Below are positions 47,061-58,500 of a stretch of DNA of 64,000 bases, piece by piece. The stretch comes from Aculops lycopersici (lineage: Eukaryota > Arthropoda > Arachnida > Trombidiformes > Eriophyidae): contig WNKI01000002.1 of assembly GCA_015350385.1 (NCBI GenBank), forward strand, positions 6,923,500 through 6,987,499, written 5' to 3'. The notes under the pieces are model-generated. The model had not been told where the DNA came from and ran no database searches. It saw only the letters and a list, made by a program, of their open reading frames with translations. Numbering within the stretch: the stretch's first letter is position 1; every line of letters starts with the position of its first letter. The position numbers and the translations under genes were made by a program.

Positions 47061-47066
47061 AATAAA
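47061..47066 (+). terminator. Poly(A) signal of the ABCG gene
   Basis: AATAAA 114 bases past the ABCG stop. Confidence 0.5.
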
Positions 47067-48210
47067 AACCAATCAGAGAGAAGGTCGAAATCAAGCTCAA
47101 TTCTTTTTTAACTTAGGATAAAAACTCAATATGTTAGATAGATAAGAATAAACTATATTAAGATTTTTTACTTGATGATAGTATGAGTCCCGATACTCTC
47201 GACAATTGTTCCTGCATATTTCCACCTCCGGTTCCAATCTATGCAAACCCTGCAAAAAGCCGTCTCCAACACGCATCTGTTTCGCCCCGGAACCCTCTGA
47301 CCACCTAGCGACCTGGATCGAAGTGAAGCTGATGCAGTAATGACAACAGCATCCGATGTGATTGGAATCGATCCGCAAGATTGGTCTGAACATAACGAAA
47401 AAAACCGTTTCCAAGTGTCACTTTTATTGCAAAAGTTATGCAAGATACCATAAAAACAACACCTGCAAACGTCTCAGAAGTTGGATTCTGAGCTTCCGGT
47501 TGCGTCGACATCATGCTATCGCTCATAGTTCTCGAGATAAAAATGTTTTTTAAAAACTCTTTTCGCCAAAGTTTAGGCTTAAGTCGTGACAAGTGAACTA
47601 GCAAAAGAATTTGCATCGCAAATGGCTAAGATTCCGTTCGCAGGCCTATGGGTTAAAAATTGGGACCTCATCTAGTTCGGGTTGCAAGGGTTTGGACTGA
47701 TTTTTTTTAGCAACCTCAGCTCGGAAGTGAGATTGCCCGTTTGGGTGCATTTTGTCGTCTCAGGATAATAAAAGGGTTTGCTTTAGTGGCATTCAAGGAG
47801 ATTTGACCTCTTCTTGACGTCTTGTTGCATTATTCCTAGAATGCTGTTTATTATTGGAAAGTTTCTGCACCATTTTATGCAGAGTATTCGTTATCATGGA
47901 TCCCGACTGAAATAGGTGTGAGAAATACCTGGTGTCACTCAGTAATGAATAGCTATTTGAATCCCTCTCAGTCTCGTTTCCTCTGAGCCTCGATCCGGTG
48001 TGTTGGGTTTTGTAGGAGCGTAGGAATGGCCCATCGTTCGTTCTAAGATCTTGAATAGAAAGTCTAACGGGATTTGACTAGCATGGTGGCCCTACCTTTT
48101 GTGGACATATTAAGAAGTTGATTTCTCGCAAAATAAACAAAATATCCAGCTTATCAAGTTATTCTTATTTTGTATATGAAATGTTGGTGCAGGGTGAGAT
48201 CAGTGGGTAG

Positions 48211-48216
48211 TTTATT
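48211..48216 (-). terminator. Poly(A) signal of UBE3B
   Basis: AATAAA on the minus strand (TTTATT on the plus strand), 50 bases past the UBE3B stop. Confidence 0.5.
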
Positions 48217-48265
48217 TGATCAACTATTATTATTTGGTTAAGTGACAAGTTATCGTCTCTTGGTA

Positions 48266-51166
48266 TCATGATAACTCGAAACCCGGATTACTCTTGATTG
48301 CATAGCGGAGCTTTTCCCTCAAGGTGCTTCGTCTCTGGTAGTTGGGTAGTTTCAGTAGATTAAAGCAAGTCGATGAGGTAGGCAAACGGTCGACGGGATC
48401 TGAGCGCCTTATTGCAAAGAATCCACGGAGGACCGAGCCAACCGTGTCGCCTAGATCTTGGTCGTCGCTTACCTCCACGCATCTAATTGAAAACGGTGGT
48501 TCCAGGTGTGCGAATCCCAGTAAAGGTGGCTTCGAGCAACTTGTTACAAATTTCAAAAAGAGCCTATGCTCTTCGGCGGTGAAATCCTTCTCCAAGATAT
48601 CCCATAGCCAGCAAACAACTCGGTGATTGTTATGGAAGCCGCCGAAGTACTTGGTATTCCTTCTCAGGTCCTGGAGATCTACAGGTGTGTTGTCGCCGCT
48701 AATTAGACGTTGGAACTCGGGCGCAGAGAACATATTTAACCAGCGCAAATCTATGATTGACTTGAATCCATTTACAAAGGCCTCGGTTTGTTGCTCAATC
48801 TGTGTCTTCATTCTAAAGTGAGCCACCGAGTGGATGTAACGAACTCGACTCTCTCTTGTGACTGGAATTGACTTGCCGCCTGGCTCCAGCTCATAAGTTT
48901 CAATTTTGCCCATGAAGTCTTGATCGATGGAAAACGTTAGGTCCAGCTCACTAACGTCGCCTTCGTAGTGCTTAATGTAGGTTAAACTCTTATACAACTC
49001 TGGATCTAAAGAGGGCAATTCATCGATGGGTGAGTATAAAGGCGATTGAGGTTGTCCCAAAACTCGACTCAAAAAGAAGGTTGCAAAGGGAACGTCCACC
49101 ACAATGCCCTCGTAAATTGCCTTGCCCAGCATCTTGCCAACAAAGGTGAATAGTGAGAGGTAATTTTCATGGAGTCTTGAAGTGGGCGAGGGGTATAGGC
49201 GTTGCTCACTTGTTGAGCAGAACAGATTCATCGCAGGATCAAACACTCGCTTGATGCTATCCTCGAGAAACTCCTTGAAAACTCCGTCCTGATCTATGCC
49301 AGCTTCGTCAAGACCAAAGTCATTGACAAACTTAACTCTAATCAAGCCCTTGAGAGCATGCGATGGTAGCCTAATCAATTGTTGGTACCCATCCTCGACT
49401 ATACGCGACCTGTTGATTGTAATGAAGGTCGAGGGACTAGCACTAGAGTGTTGAGCACGATCTTTCGCTATTAAACGACGGAATATCAATACTCGCTCCT
49501 TATGGGCTATGGCATGGGGAATCATGGACAATATCGTTTGGGCAGTGGGCTTTTGTGCCTCCAGTTCTTTGAGAAACAGTGACATTTTGATCTCTTTAAC
49601 TAGCCAATGGTCTTTGGGAGTAAATTTGCGTCGACAATCGCGTTTGTAGAGATCAGTAAGTAACTTGTGGGTGGTTCTTAGAATTGGATCCGCATCTTGA
49701 GTGCCGCAAGGTATCAGGTTCTCATTCAACACTCGATAGACAAATAAATTTAAGAAGCTTGATATGTGTAAGAGATCCTCGATTGAAAATGGCTTTTGTT
49801 GTTCATAGAGCTCCGAGTCGTCCAAAATGCTAATCAAGTGCGAGGAGCATTCACAAAACAGAGTCAGGATATGGAACTCGGGCGCGCTAGTCTTGGTGTG
49901 AATGGCTAGGTGCTCGAGGAATGCCTTTAGTCCATTTTGAGGTCCTAAAGAGCTGATATATTTCCACAGATTTGGTAGAATATAATCCTGCAAACACAAA
50001 GCCGTTAGTATGTCCTGTTTGAGTGTAGTCAGTGTATTTATAGTTGAGTGCAACATGAAACAAACTAGAGCAATCCTATGAGCCTCATTTGTCATCAACT
50101 TGGAGCTTCCAGAACTTCCGTTTGAGCCGGTGGTTTTTACATACATAGTCCTGCTAACTGTATTTGCCGCCCGCTCAACTGCTCGTCTAAATATTCCAGC
50201 TTGCAACGAGGAGTCGCCTGAGTTTGCGACCACCTTTGTCTCTGATTGTTGTCCATTATCTGCACTGATTCGTCTTATAAACGAGAATCCTCTCGACTTG
50301 GAACTCGCTTGAGCTTGCTGCTGAGCGTGTCTGGCTGAACTCGAGCCATCGTTTGCTTTCACTAAATCTTGCAGGAGTATCTTCAACATACGCACACCCC
50401 ATAGGTTGCTAAGTTGAGTCTTCAGAATGTCCTTGTCAATAGTTGTGGCCTCCTCTCTTGCAAGCCAGCCCAAGATTGGATTAAAGAATACATTCATGTC
50501 ATTCTTCTTTTTCTTATCATTACTGCCAACCGATATCGCAGCTCTGCTCTTGTCCGATGACCGGCCCAGCGACGAGGGTAGTTGTAACATGTTTTTTCGG
50601 CTTGATTCCAACAGTTTTGCTGCCAAAGTTACAAAGGCTGTAGTTTCTTTGGTAAGAACCTGTTCATTTAAAGAGGCTAAATGCACCAAATTGGCTAGCA
50701 AACAAATGGATGAACTCGATGTTAATCCTTGTAGATCGAGATCACTGGTCAACGATTTGAGGCACAATTCAAAGATTGTTGATTCATTGAGCTTCTTAAG
50801 AGTTTCAGACGAATACTTGTTAAGGTTATAGATGAACCCTGGAATGGATAACAAAGTGACCAAAATTTCATTCAACTCCCTACTCTTGCTGCCCAGCGTC
50901 GAGGGCAGCTTGGATTCTTCATTGAGGTAGTCTATAAGTTTCAATGTTTTATCTGTGTAATTTGTTAATATATTTGATCTAATTTCATTCCTATATTTGT
51001 TTACATTCTCGCATATTAATCCAGTTAGGCGGTCAAAGAGTTCCTTGCATTTGCTCGAATTCTTCTCTGAAATCATATTCGACAATTCGGCCAAAGCCTC
51101 CTTTATCTTTGTTTCGGTTGATGGTTCACATCCCTCCATCTCGTCGTCGTCGCATGCAGTCGTCAT
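48266..51166 (-). CDS. UBE3B: HECT-type E3 ubiquitin ligase UBE3B
   Basis: 966 aa, single exon from ATG 51166. The C-terminal part (about 590-966) is a full HECT domain with NDFGLDEAGIDQDGVFKEFL, SPTSRLHENYLSLF, PGGKSIPVT, PPLLGFAHLEPPFSIRCVEV and the catalytic Cys 934 in TSSTCFNLLKLPNY; these are close to vertebrate UBE3B and distinct from UBE3A and UBE3C. The helical region before it also follows UBE3B (FCECSSHLISILDDSELYEQQ; YKRDCRRKFTPKDHWL). HECT ligases take ubiquitin from an E2 onto this Cys and transfer it to substrates; UBE3B has been linked to mitochondrial and metabolic regulation in animals. Human UBE3B has 1068 aa and an N-terminal IQ motif. That part is missing or unrecognisable here, since the family-like region starts after about 100 divergent residues. 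Convergent with ABCG. Confidence 0.95.
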   Translation of the reverse strand: MTTACDDDEMEGCEPSTETKIKEALAELSNMISEKNSSKCKELFDRLTGLICENVNKYRNEIRSNILTNYTDKTLKLIDYLNEESKLPSTLGSKSRELNEILVTLLSIPGFIYNLNKYSSETLKKLNESTIFELCLKSLTSDLDLQGLTSSSSICLLANLVHLASLNEQVLTKETTAFVTLAAKLLESSRKNMLQLPSSLGRSSDKSRAAISVGSNDKKKKNDMNVFFNPILGWLAREEATTIDKDILKTQLSNLWGVRMLKILLQDLVKANDGSSSARHAQQQAQASSKSRGFSFIRRISADNGQQSETKVVANSGDSSLQAGIFRRAVERAANTVSRTMYVKTTGSNGSSGSSKLMTNEAHRIALVCFMLHSTINTLTTLKQDILTALCLQDYILPNLWKYISSLGPQNGLKAFLEHLAIHTKTSAPEFHILTLFCECSSHLISILDDSELYEQQKPFSIEDLLHISSFLNLFVYRVLNENLIPCGTQDADPILRTTHKLLTDLYKRDCRRKFTPKDHWLVKEIKMSLFLKELEAQKPTAQTILSMIPHAIAHKERVLIFRRLIAKDRAQHSSASPSTFITINRSRIVEDGYQQLIRLPSHALKGLIRVKFVNDFGLDEAGIDQDGVFKEFLEDSIKRVFDPAMNLFCSTSEQRLYPSPTSRLHENYLSLFTFVGKMLGKAIYEGIVVDVPFATFFLSRVLGQPQSPLYSPIDELPSLDPELYKSLTYIKHYEGDVSELDLTFSIDQDFMGKIETYELEPGGKSIPVTRESRVRYIHSVAHFRMKTQIEQQTEAFVNGFKSIIDLRWLNMFSAPEFQRLISGDNTPVDLQDLRRNTKYFGGFHNNHRVVCWLWDILEKDFTAEEHRLFLKFVTSCSKPPLLGFAHLEPPFSIRCVEVSDDQDLGDTVGSVLRGFFAIRRSDPVDRLPTSSTCFNLLKLPNYQRRSTLREKLRYAIKSNPGFELS

Positions 51167-53993
51167 ATTGGTAATTATTATATAACAACACTAACTTCAA
51201 AGTGATTGAGTACTTATAATTCGGAGACTTTCCTTGATGAGTTTCCAGTGAAAAGTGTCTTCAATCTCTTAGACTATCTCTTCTATTCCAGTGTTCTTTA
51301 CCAAATTTTCATGAATCATGTGCTACTTCATAATTGGCAATGCGAGGAGATAATCATACAATTGATTTACAAATTGAAAGTGACCGAATGCAAGAAATCC
51401 ATCGGAAAGCTACGATACGAATGATAGGAAAACGTGGCAATTGACTCTTGTCACGTCTTCTTTTTAACACAATCCAAAAAGAGGGGACGCAAATGGCAAC
51501 TTCTTCCACCAAGTCACAGTCAATGGATAAGATAGCGGGAATCTTGAATCAACAACCTCATGCTCTTCTCTTAGTAATATGGTTGTTTCAAATTGATTGT
51601 GCTTCTAGTTACGTGCCTAAGAATGAATAAGGTAGTGTCATTCTCTAGTATTTAATATACATGCAGTAGAGACTCGACATGGCATTACAAATTAGGCTGG
51701 CCACTTGTTTCGTAATAGTAGTGGTGTTGGCGTCCATTATGATATCATCATTGCGAAGATGACACAATGAAATTTAGTGCAGTTACCATTTTGTGTGCTG
51801 ATATGCTACTTTCTTGTTGTTGTTGCTGCTGCCTCTACTTGCTGTGGTGATGGTGGTGGCAACGTTAGGAGTTCTCACGGTCGCCATTGTGTTTTTGACG
51901 CTAATCCCCATTGGATTTTAGGCTTTGTGTGTGTACTTTTAGCCATGGTATTGTATGAACGAAAGGCACACAAGCGATTGGAAACTTACGACGGAGCCCC
52001 ATGAGCGAACGCTTCGGTATTTTCCGAAATTAATGCGCTCCTCTAATGAGGGTCGAGGCTGGGCTAGCGCCTTATGGCGGAAACTCTGCGACGCGCCCCA
52101 GCACACACACAAGCATCAAGTTGACATGAGCCGGCCAAAACAACAACAAAGCCAAACTACAAATATCTTATTGCAAATTATGCATTTCAATCCTACCTTG
52201 CACCCGGTATCTTCTCAAGTGATTATTAACAATTGCATTCATATCATCCCTATCTAAAAGTCACCCAGATTGAAACAACGACAAGATGGCGAGTATTAAG
52301 ATGATAATCGCACATGTGATTGAAACGAACTTTGATGGTTATGCTGAATTCAACTAGCATAAACTTGAGACAGAGTTACAAGCACGTGCTTGGCAATCTT
52401 TAATATGATTGTCAGTATCAGCCCTGTCTAATCGACGCCCACTTTAACCGATAACCTGCACCAATCTCTGATACTTGAAAGCTAATCGCAAACTCTCCAA
52501 TCGAGAAACATGACCGAGAGGTCACCCCGTCTCTTGACTAGTGAGTGTGAAAATACTTGTGCATACAAAACTCACAATTAGAATCACCTAAGAAAGGATT
52601 GTGGTGTCAAATGTCGAATCACGACATTCGAATGTGAATGTGAATCAAGAAGGAGGAGGAGGAGAAGTGATTGTTTGCACACCTGACCAAATCAAGACGG
52701 CGAGCAGATTCAACTGACAGCTGCATTGCAAATGACCAACTTAACGCTTCGTCGAAAGGGTCACACAGCACTAGCAGCGACCACTTGTAGCTTGTCTCGT
52801 CTCGGTGGTCTTGTAGTGGTGTTTCAAACTAGGCGAGATTAACCAGGTGCAATTCAAAACACAAATTCCACACTCCAATTCAACCATCAATTTCGAGGCG
52901 CAAAAAATTGAGTCTCGTTTGTTTGCAAAGATTCAGAGAGAAGGAAAAGGACAAGATAGGCGATTTGGTGGGCGCGCCGCTAGGCAGGTCTCAAGATGTT
53001 GATTCTTCGCAGCATACTAAATATGTATTTATATATATAAGAATTACATCGGAGAGTATGTTGATTTTCGGGATCAAACTGCAAGGGTGATCCGAGCAAA
53101 AGTTTCGACAAACTAAAATCAACTAATCTATCCTTCGTCTCTTAGGCCAATAGATTAGTTGTTTGCCGGCGGATTGAATGGGTCATACAAACACTCTAAA
53201 CCTCGGAGAATCGAGAGGTTTAGACACGATGCAGCATCAAGTGATTCTTTCGAGTCAAGTGACTACTTTGTTTCACCTGTTGATTCTTCTCAGCTCTCGT
53301 CTTGTTCTTGCGCGAGAATTTTTAGCGCTTCCCGTTGGCAAGCTCGCTATACTGAGGAGAAGTGGTCATGCAGCTTAATCGAGTGCATTGTCCTCCATTC
53401 AAAGTTTCTATTTGCCAAGCTAACAAACTGTAGCAGCGAGAGCAGATGTCTGCATCACTCAAAGAGAGCATCGCAAGGTCAGTTTGGCAAAAGTTGGCGC
53501 AACTCTCTCTCTCTCTGCCACTAACTTCCCTTGCCATTCACGCAATCGTCCCCAAAATTCGAAGAGAGTGGATTCATTTTTCTCAGCTTGCAAGCTGGCT
53601 AAACCCACTGCTCAGTCTAAGACTTCAGTGGCTGTCGACGAAATTGATCGATTGACCAAGAGAGCAGTGAAATGAGCATGCTGGCGCCTGCGGTAGAACC
53701 AACAAGTGTGAGCAACTTGTTGCTCAGCTACCCTCCTCCCTCTCTCACCTCGGAGGATCAAAGTTCTTTAGTCCCTCGGAGGCGAGAGTCATGCGAGATG
53801 ATCATGACACGAAAGTGTTTTCTATGAACTTGAACAATTGAGCATATATTTATATTTATCCTCATGACGTGCATATATCGACGATGCGGTTTATCATCAG
53901 AGTCAATGGCTGGGTTCTCGGCTACACGCAGCTAACGGTATTTGAAGTCCTGAAAGAATCTACTCCACTTTGTAATACTTTTCGTGTCTCCAA

Positions 53994-54023
53994 GAATCCA
54001 TTGCCTTTTGTGGCAATGGATTC
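53994..54023. repeat. Perfect 12-bp inverted repeat with 6-nt loop
   Basis: GAATCCATTGCC, loop TTTTGT, then the exact reverse complement. Confidence 0.95.
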
Positions 54024-56066
54024 AATCAATTCAGTAGTGGAAGCAGTGTAAGCATAAGCAAGCAATTGATTACAGAGCCGATTTTTTATTCGCCACTAAT
54101 ATCGCCGGTGGACATCAAAACTGTTGCGTGAAATTGGCCAACACTTGGCCGTTTCGACTTCGGATAGACTCGACTCGACTTTATTTTACGAGATACTACG
54201 CAAAGCAATGTAACGCAATCGAACGAGATCATTAAATGCAATTCCGATTACCTGCTTCGGGAAAAGGTAGCCTCGGGTAACTTGCTCGCCGCTTGTTGTG
54301 ATTCAAATCGATAGTTAGCGCAGCAAGCAGTTTGGCAAAGACTACCGAGCGAGAAACTCGAAAGTTGATCACCAAATAGATGAATAAACACAAGCAGATC
54401 CGTTGTATTCTCTCTTTATCTTGAACACTTAGCCTCGGGTTAAAATTTGGATGCTACATCGACGTAAGAAAGAGGAAAACGACGTTGCGTAAAAACAAAC
54501 TGACCACCCGAGCGACTCGTTGGTTACGTGTGCCACTTCCAATTTTAGTGAGAGGAAGAAAGAAAGGGCGAGGGTGAGAGAGAGAGACTCACTGGGGAAG
54601 ATTCGAGATGAGAAACAACAGCCACCAAGACGGATGGTCAAGTTCACAGGTCGTCGTCTCATTGGTGGTTGCTGCTGTCGTCATCAATGGCGACCTTTGC
54701 TGCGAGCGCGCCAAGTTATGGGCATTGGAATTGAGTTTTAGGTAGTTGCTTATAAACTAATGGTCATACCTCTGTTTATACTCATACTTATATTTATTCG
54801 CATACGTCGCGAAGACTTGAATGCACTGGTTTCAGTATATATATCCAGACAACTAAACTCGAGGTGGCCGTTGGCTTTGCCAGTCACTATCTATTTAGCG
54901 GACCAACGACGACGAGTTAACTGACTGCCCGGCCAACCGACCGATAGGTTAAGATTAATTGACTTGGTATGGCGAGATAGTTTCTCAAGCTAACTGAACT
55001 TGTGGCATGTAAGTCAGCAGAGTAGTGAGCTAACTGTCTCCTTGTCGCTGCCAGTTTGCAATGATGATTTGCCATCAGGTGGCTTTGCTAAAACCATTCA
55101 ATAGATTCGCGGCCACAGTTGACTAACTGTTATCCATCTCTTACTCTCTAGCCACCGACTAGACCAGCCAGCCTTCAAGCTCATATAGCTACCTGAGCAG
55201 AGTGGTCGAGTTTCAGTAGCATTCGGTGGTTAGATTGAACTTTGGGCCTGCGACAACTTGTTGCTGGCTGATCCTTGTGCTTGGAGGTAGTGTGTTTAGT
55301 TTCCATGTAGTCATATAGCATCCATTCCATGTCTATGTGCTCATGGTTGTGTGCATGAGTGTATATTCAATCCGGTTCATAGTTTTTTTTCTGTATCAAA
55401 TCTGTCTATCCCAACAAAAAGATAAACCGATACAGTTACACTAGTTTTCACCCTCTCCCCTCTAACTCTCTTCTGGTCTTGCATTTGCTCGCACCTGTTG
55501 CCAAGAAAGTCGCTAAGCCACAACCACAGCTACCACTGCCACCACTTGAGGCTTTCTAGTCGCTTCATCGTTGTGGTTGTAGTTGTGGTGGTCACCTGAG
55601 TTACATGAGTTACCGATGGTTGTGTAACCGTCGAACCAGCCAGCCAGCCGGCCGGCTAGTCAGGTAGCCGACAAAGACACAGTTCATTACTTGTGTGTGA
55701 GATCATTTTTTCTTCCATGAATTTCAATCCGCATAGTAGAAGTAGCATCAACAACCACAATAGCAACTACAACAACAAGCTAAGTGAAACTGTAAATCTG
55801 ATATTCCACCGCTAGCTACACACACAATCACAGAGACACATTCCATTGGATCCGCAGGTGAACTTTGCTCGACGGGAATCCTGAGCACTGGGGATTTGTT
55901 GTTGCAACTGTTGCCATTGCAAGTGGTGGCGCTGATACGCTTCTCTGTTGCCGGTGGCTTATGGAATTTCATACCATCACACTGGATAAGCAAATTGTCG
56001 CCCACCGTTCACCTGTGGATTGTGAGCCTCAATGGCATCGAACGGTATCGCATTGCATTGAGCATT

Positions 56067-56115
56067 AAGCATCAAGCATCAAGCATCAAGCATCAAGCAT
56101 CAAGCATCAAGCATC
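56067..56115. repeat. Seven-copy AAGCATC minisatellite
   Basis: Seven perfect head-to-tail copies of the heptamer AAGCATC. Confidence 0.95.
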
Positions 56116-56657
56116 GACCATTGAGAGTTTGTAAATTAGATTTGCGTTGCTCTGTCAATGATAAATTTAATGCAGTGCAACGGCTACCACCTGTTGCACA
56201 CCGCTCACAATCTCTTCAATGTGACTTTAGTTCCATAGAATCTAAACTCCACAATGAGAAGGACGATTGCGTCTGGAGAAAGTTTTGGTTTCCTCTACCT
56301 GGAGCAGATTAGTGCAGCTACATTCGAAGAAAAAATTTGGACAACAATGGCACTATTCTATTGCTAAAGTTGCAGATTTGTTCCGGCCTCCTTGGGCCGC
56401 CACTTCCAACTCCTCACTACACTTCTTCGTGCGGCTTATGCTCTTAGCATATGCCGCACAAAGACAGTGATTTGAATCTCCCAGGTGACTGCTTAAGAGA
56501 GCTAGGGAGAGCAACTATATATTTGGGGCATTCAAATCAACACTTGGTAGTGAGAGTTTGTCCATTTGATGTCGCCAAGTCTGAGTTGGTTTCTCGCTTT
56601 TAGAATGATCGTGTCGCCATCGCACTTGCGGTTGATGTGAAAGAAAAACCGGAGCAG

Positions 56658-56658
<1 letters not shown>

Positions 56659-56691
<33 letters not shown>
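56659..56691. repeat. (CT)n microsatellite
   Basis: About 16 CT units; on the minus strand it yields Arg-Glu repeat shadow frames. Confidence 0.9.
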
Positions 56692-56694
<3 letters not shown>

Positions 56695-57050
56695 GAAGGC
56701 GCCAATCAAAAGAGTGATGCTATCTGCTGTCGCTGTTGCCGCAAATTCCAGCACCTTTTTTAAACTGATCGTCAGGTAAGTTTATCAGGTAGCAAGCTAA
56801 GATGTTGCTCTCACTCGACAACCACAGCAACAACTAGAAGCCATCATATTAATGGCACTAAACATGTCCGCTGGTCGCGATCGCGACGAAGAGTCTGGCA
56901 ATAAATACTCTACACCTGGAACCATATGAGCCGCTTGAGAGTGACACACTTTGCGCAGGACTCGCTAACTAGACTAAACTAACTTCAGTGGATTGGACAG
57001 GACTGGTAAATTGAAAGTTGGTTTTGTTGGAAAATTAATATACATTTGTA

Positions 57051-57085
57051 TATACATATATATATATATATGTATATATATATAA
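57051..57085. repeat. (TA)n-rich tract
   Basis: Interrupted TATATA run with TATATGTATA symmetry. Confidence 0.8.
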
Positions 57086-58480
57086 AGGAGATAAATTTAA
57101 TGAGCAATGTAAGAAGGTAAATTTGAAGACGACTACCGAAAACGACGACGACGACGATGGCAACGAAGATGCCGCTTGACGTTTGCGGTTTTTGCTCTTA
57201 TTGTCGCTGTTGCCTTGCGGTAATGATATTGGCGAGCAAAAGATCTCGCTGTTGGACGACAGGTAGCTAGAACTATTTGGTCAAACATTTATAATAAGCG
57301 CACGCAACATGCAGCATCAAGACCAGACAACAAGTGGCCGCTCTGTTAAATTTCGTTTACATTCGCTCGCCTCACCTGAGAGAAGCGAGCGAGTGAGCAA
57401 ACGAAACTAACGCAAAGTATCGGTTGGAGTACTACTTGCAACGTATGCATTTCCACTGAGGTATCATCAATTTCCATTTCCATTTCCATTTTCATCCATC
57501 TCTCGTGCAATAGCCGCAGATTTCAGAGGTAAAAGTGACTAGCTACGGAGAGAAAGTCTAGGAATCCTCAAGTCTCGTGTTGTTAGTGGTAGAGAGATGA
57601 GAAGACGCAACGAGGCTTCCCATCTGCTAACTGCATTAAACCTTCGCAAAGCTTACATCACAGTTGCGGTCTCAATGGCAGTTGCGGTCGAGGGTCTGAG
57701 CGTGTCGCTCGCTAACAGGTGGTCAGGTATCATAATAATGATGATAATCGTCGTCTCCGTCGCAGACTAGCTAGTGGCAACAACAAGTGGCCTGGCCTCA
57801 CCTCGGATTCCGCCGAACTCGCCAACTGGCCGCTAGCTCACTAACGAGTGAGAGAGTGAGAGACGCAAAGACAGAGCGATGAAGAGGGAGAGACTTTTTA
57901 CAGGTAAATCCGCGTCGCTTGATAATTCCCTCGTCCCTGTCGCCGGCGACGCTAGTGGCACCACCAGAGATTCTCCTCACTCAAATCTCTCGACCAACCA
58001 AACCAACCATTTGACTTCAAACTTGCACGCCGCCATTTGCCGCTAAAATTGGCCTCCTCGTTCTCCTCTCACCGAAGCAGCAAAACTTTTCCCTCTAAAT
58101 CTCTTCGGTAAACGTGAGCAACAATCCCGGTAATCGTTGGTCAGCCTGCGCGTCCATCTCTTCCCGTGGCTTTGAAGGCTCGACTGCAGCCTGCAGCTTG
58201 CAGCGGCAACAGTGAGGTTGCCGCCCCTTCGTGGCGGAGGGAGAAAGTAGCCAGCATGCAGTAAACCTTGAGGCGATTTCCCATTTCGAGGGCCACAAAT
58301 TTTGATTTTGAAAAGAGATACTTGGGTCCGCGCAAAATGGCATTGTGTTTGGCGTGTTGCTTGCGAGTCGCGAGTCGCGAGTTGGAACCAGCGCGCCAGT
58401 TTGGTGCCTGTGGGTGCACTTGTTGCTCGCGGTTAGCGTTTTGCTTAAATTAGTGCGCTGCTCATCTTCAGGTTGGAGCA

Positions 58481-58500
58481 CAAATCAGCGCGCTGATTTG
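58481..58500. repeat. Perfect 20-bp palindrome
   Basis: CAAATCAGCGCGCTGATTTG equals its own reverse complement, with no spacer. Confidence 0.95.

Larger units (their letters stand above)
46948..48265. other. Interval between the convergent ABCG and UBE3B genes
   Basis: Holds the 3' flanks of both genes: AATAAA on the plus strand at 47061-47066 and on the minus strand at 48216-48211. Between them, 47170-47560 shows overlapping minus-strand open frames with fairly protein-like composition that could be a decayed gene, but no family was recognised. Confidence 0.4.

Noticed and set aside
51206..51424. Plus-strand frame of 72 codons next to the UBE3B start
   Set aside because: Begins with TTG, with only 37 codons after its first internal ATG; no recognised family and no splice support.
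55698..55709. 12-base match to the 5' end of bantam miRNA
   Set aside because: Neighbouring sequence does not pair with it and the rest of the mature sequence differs.
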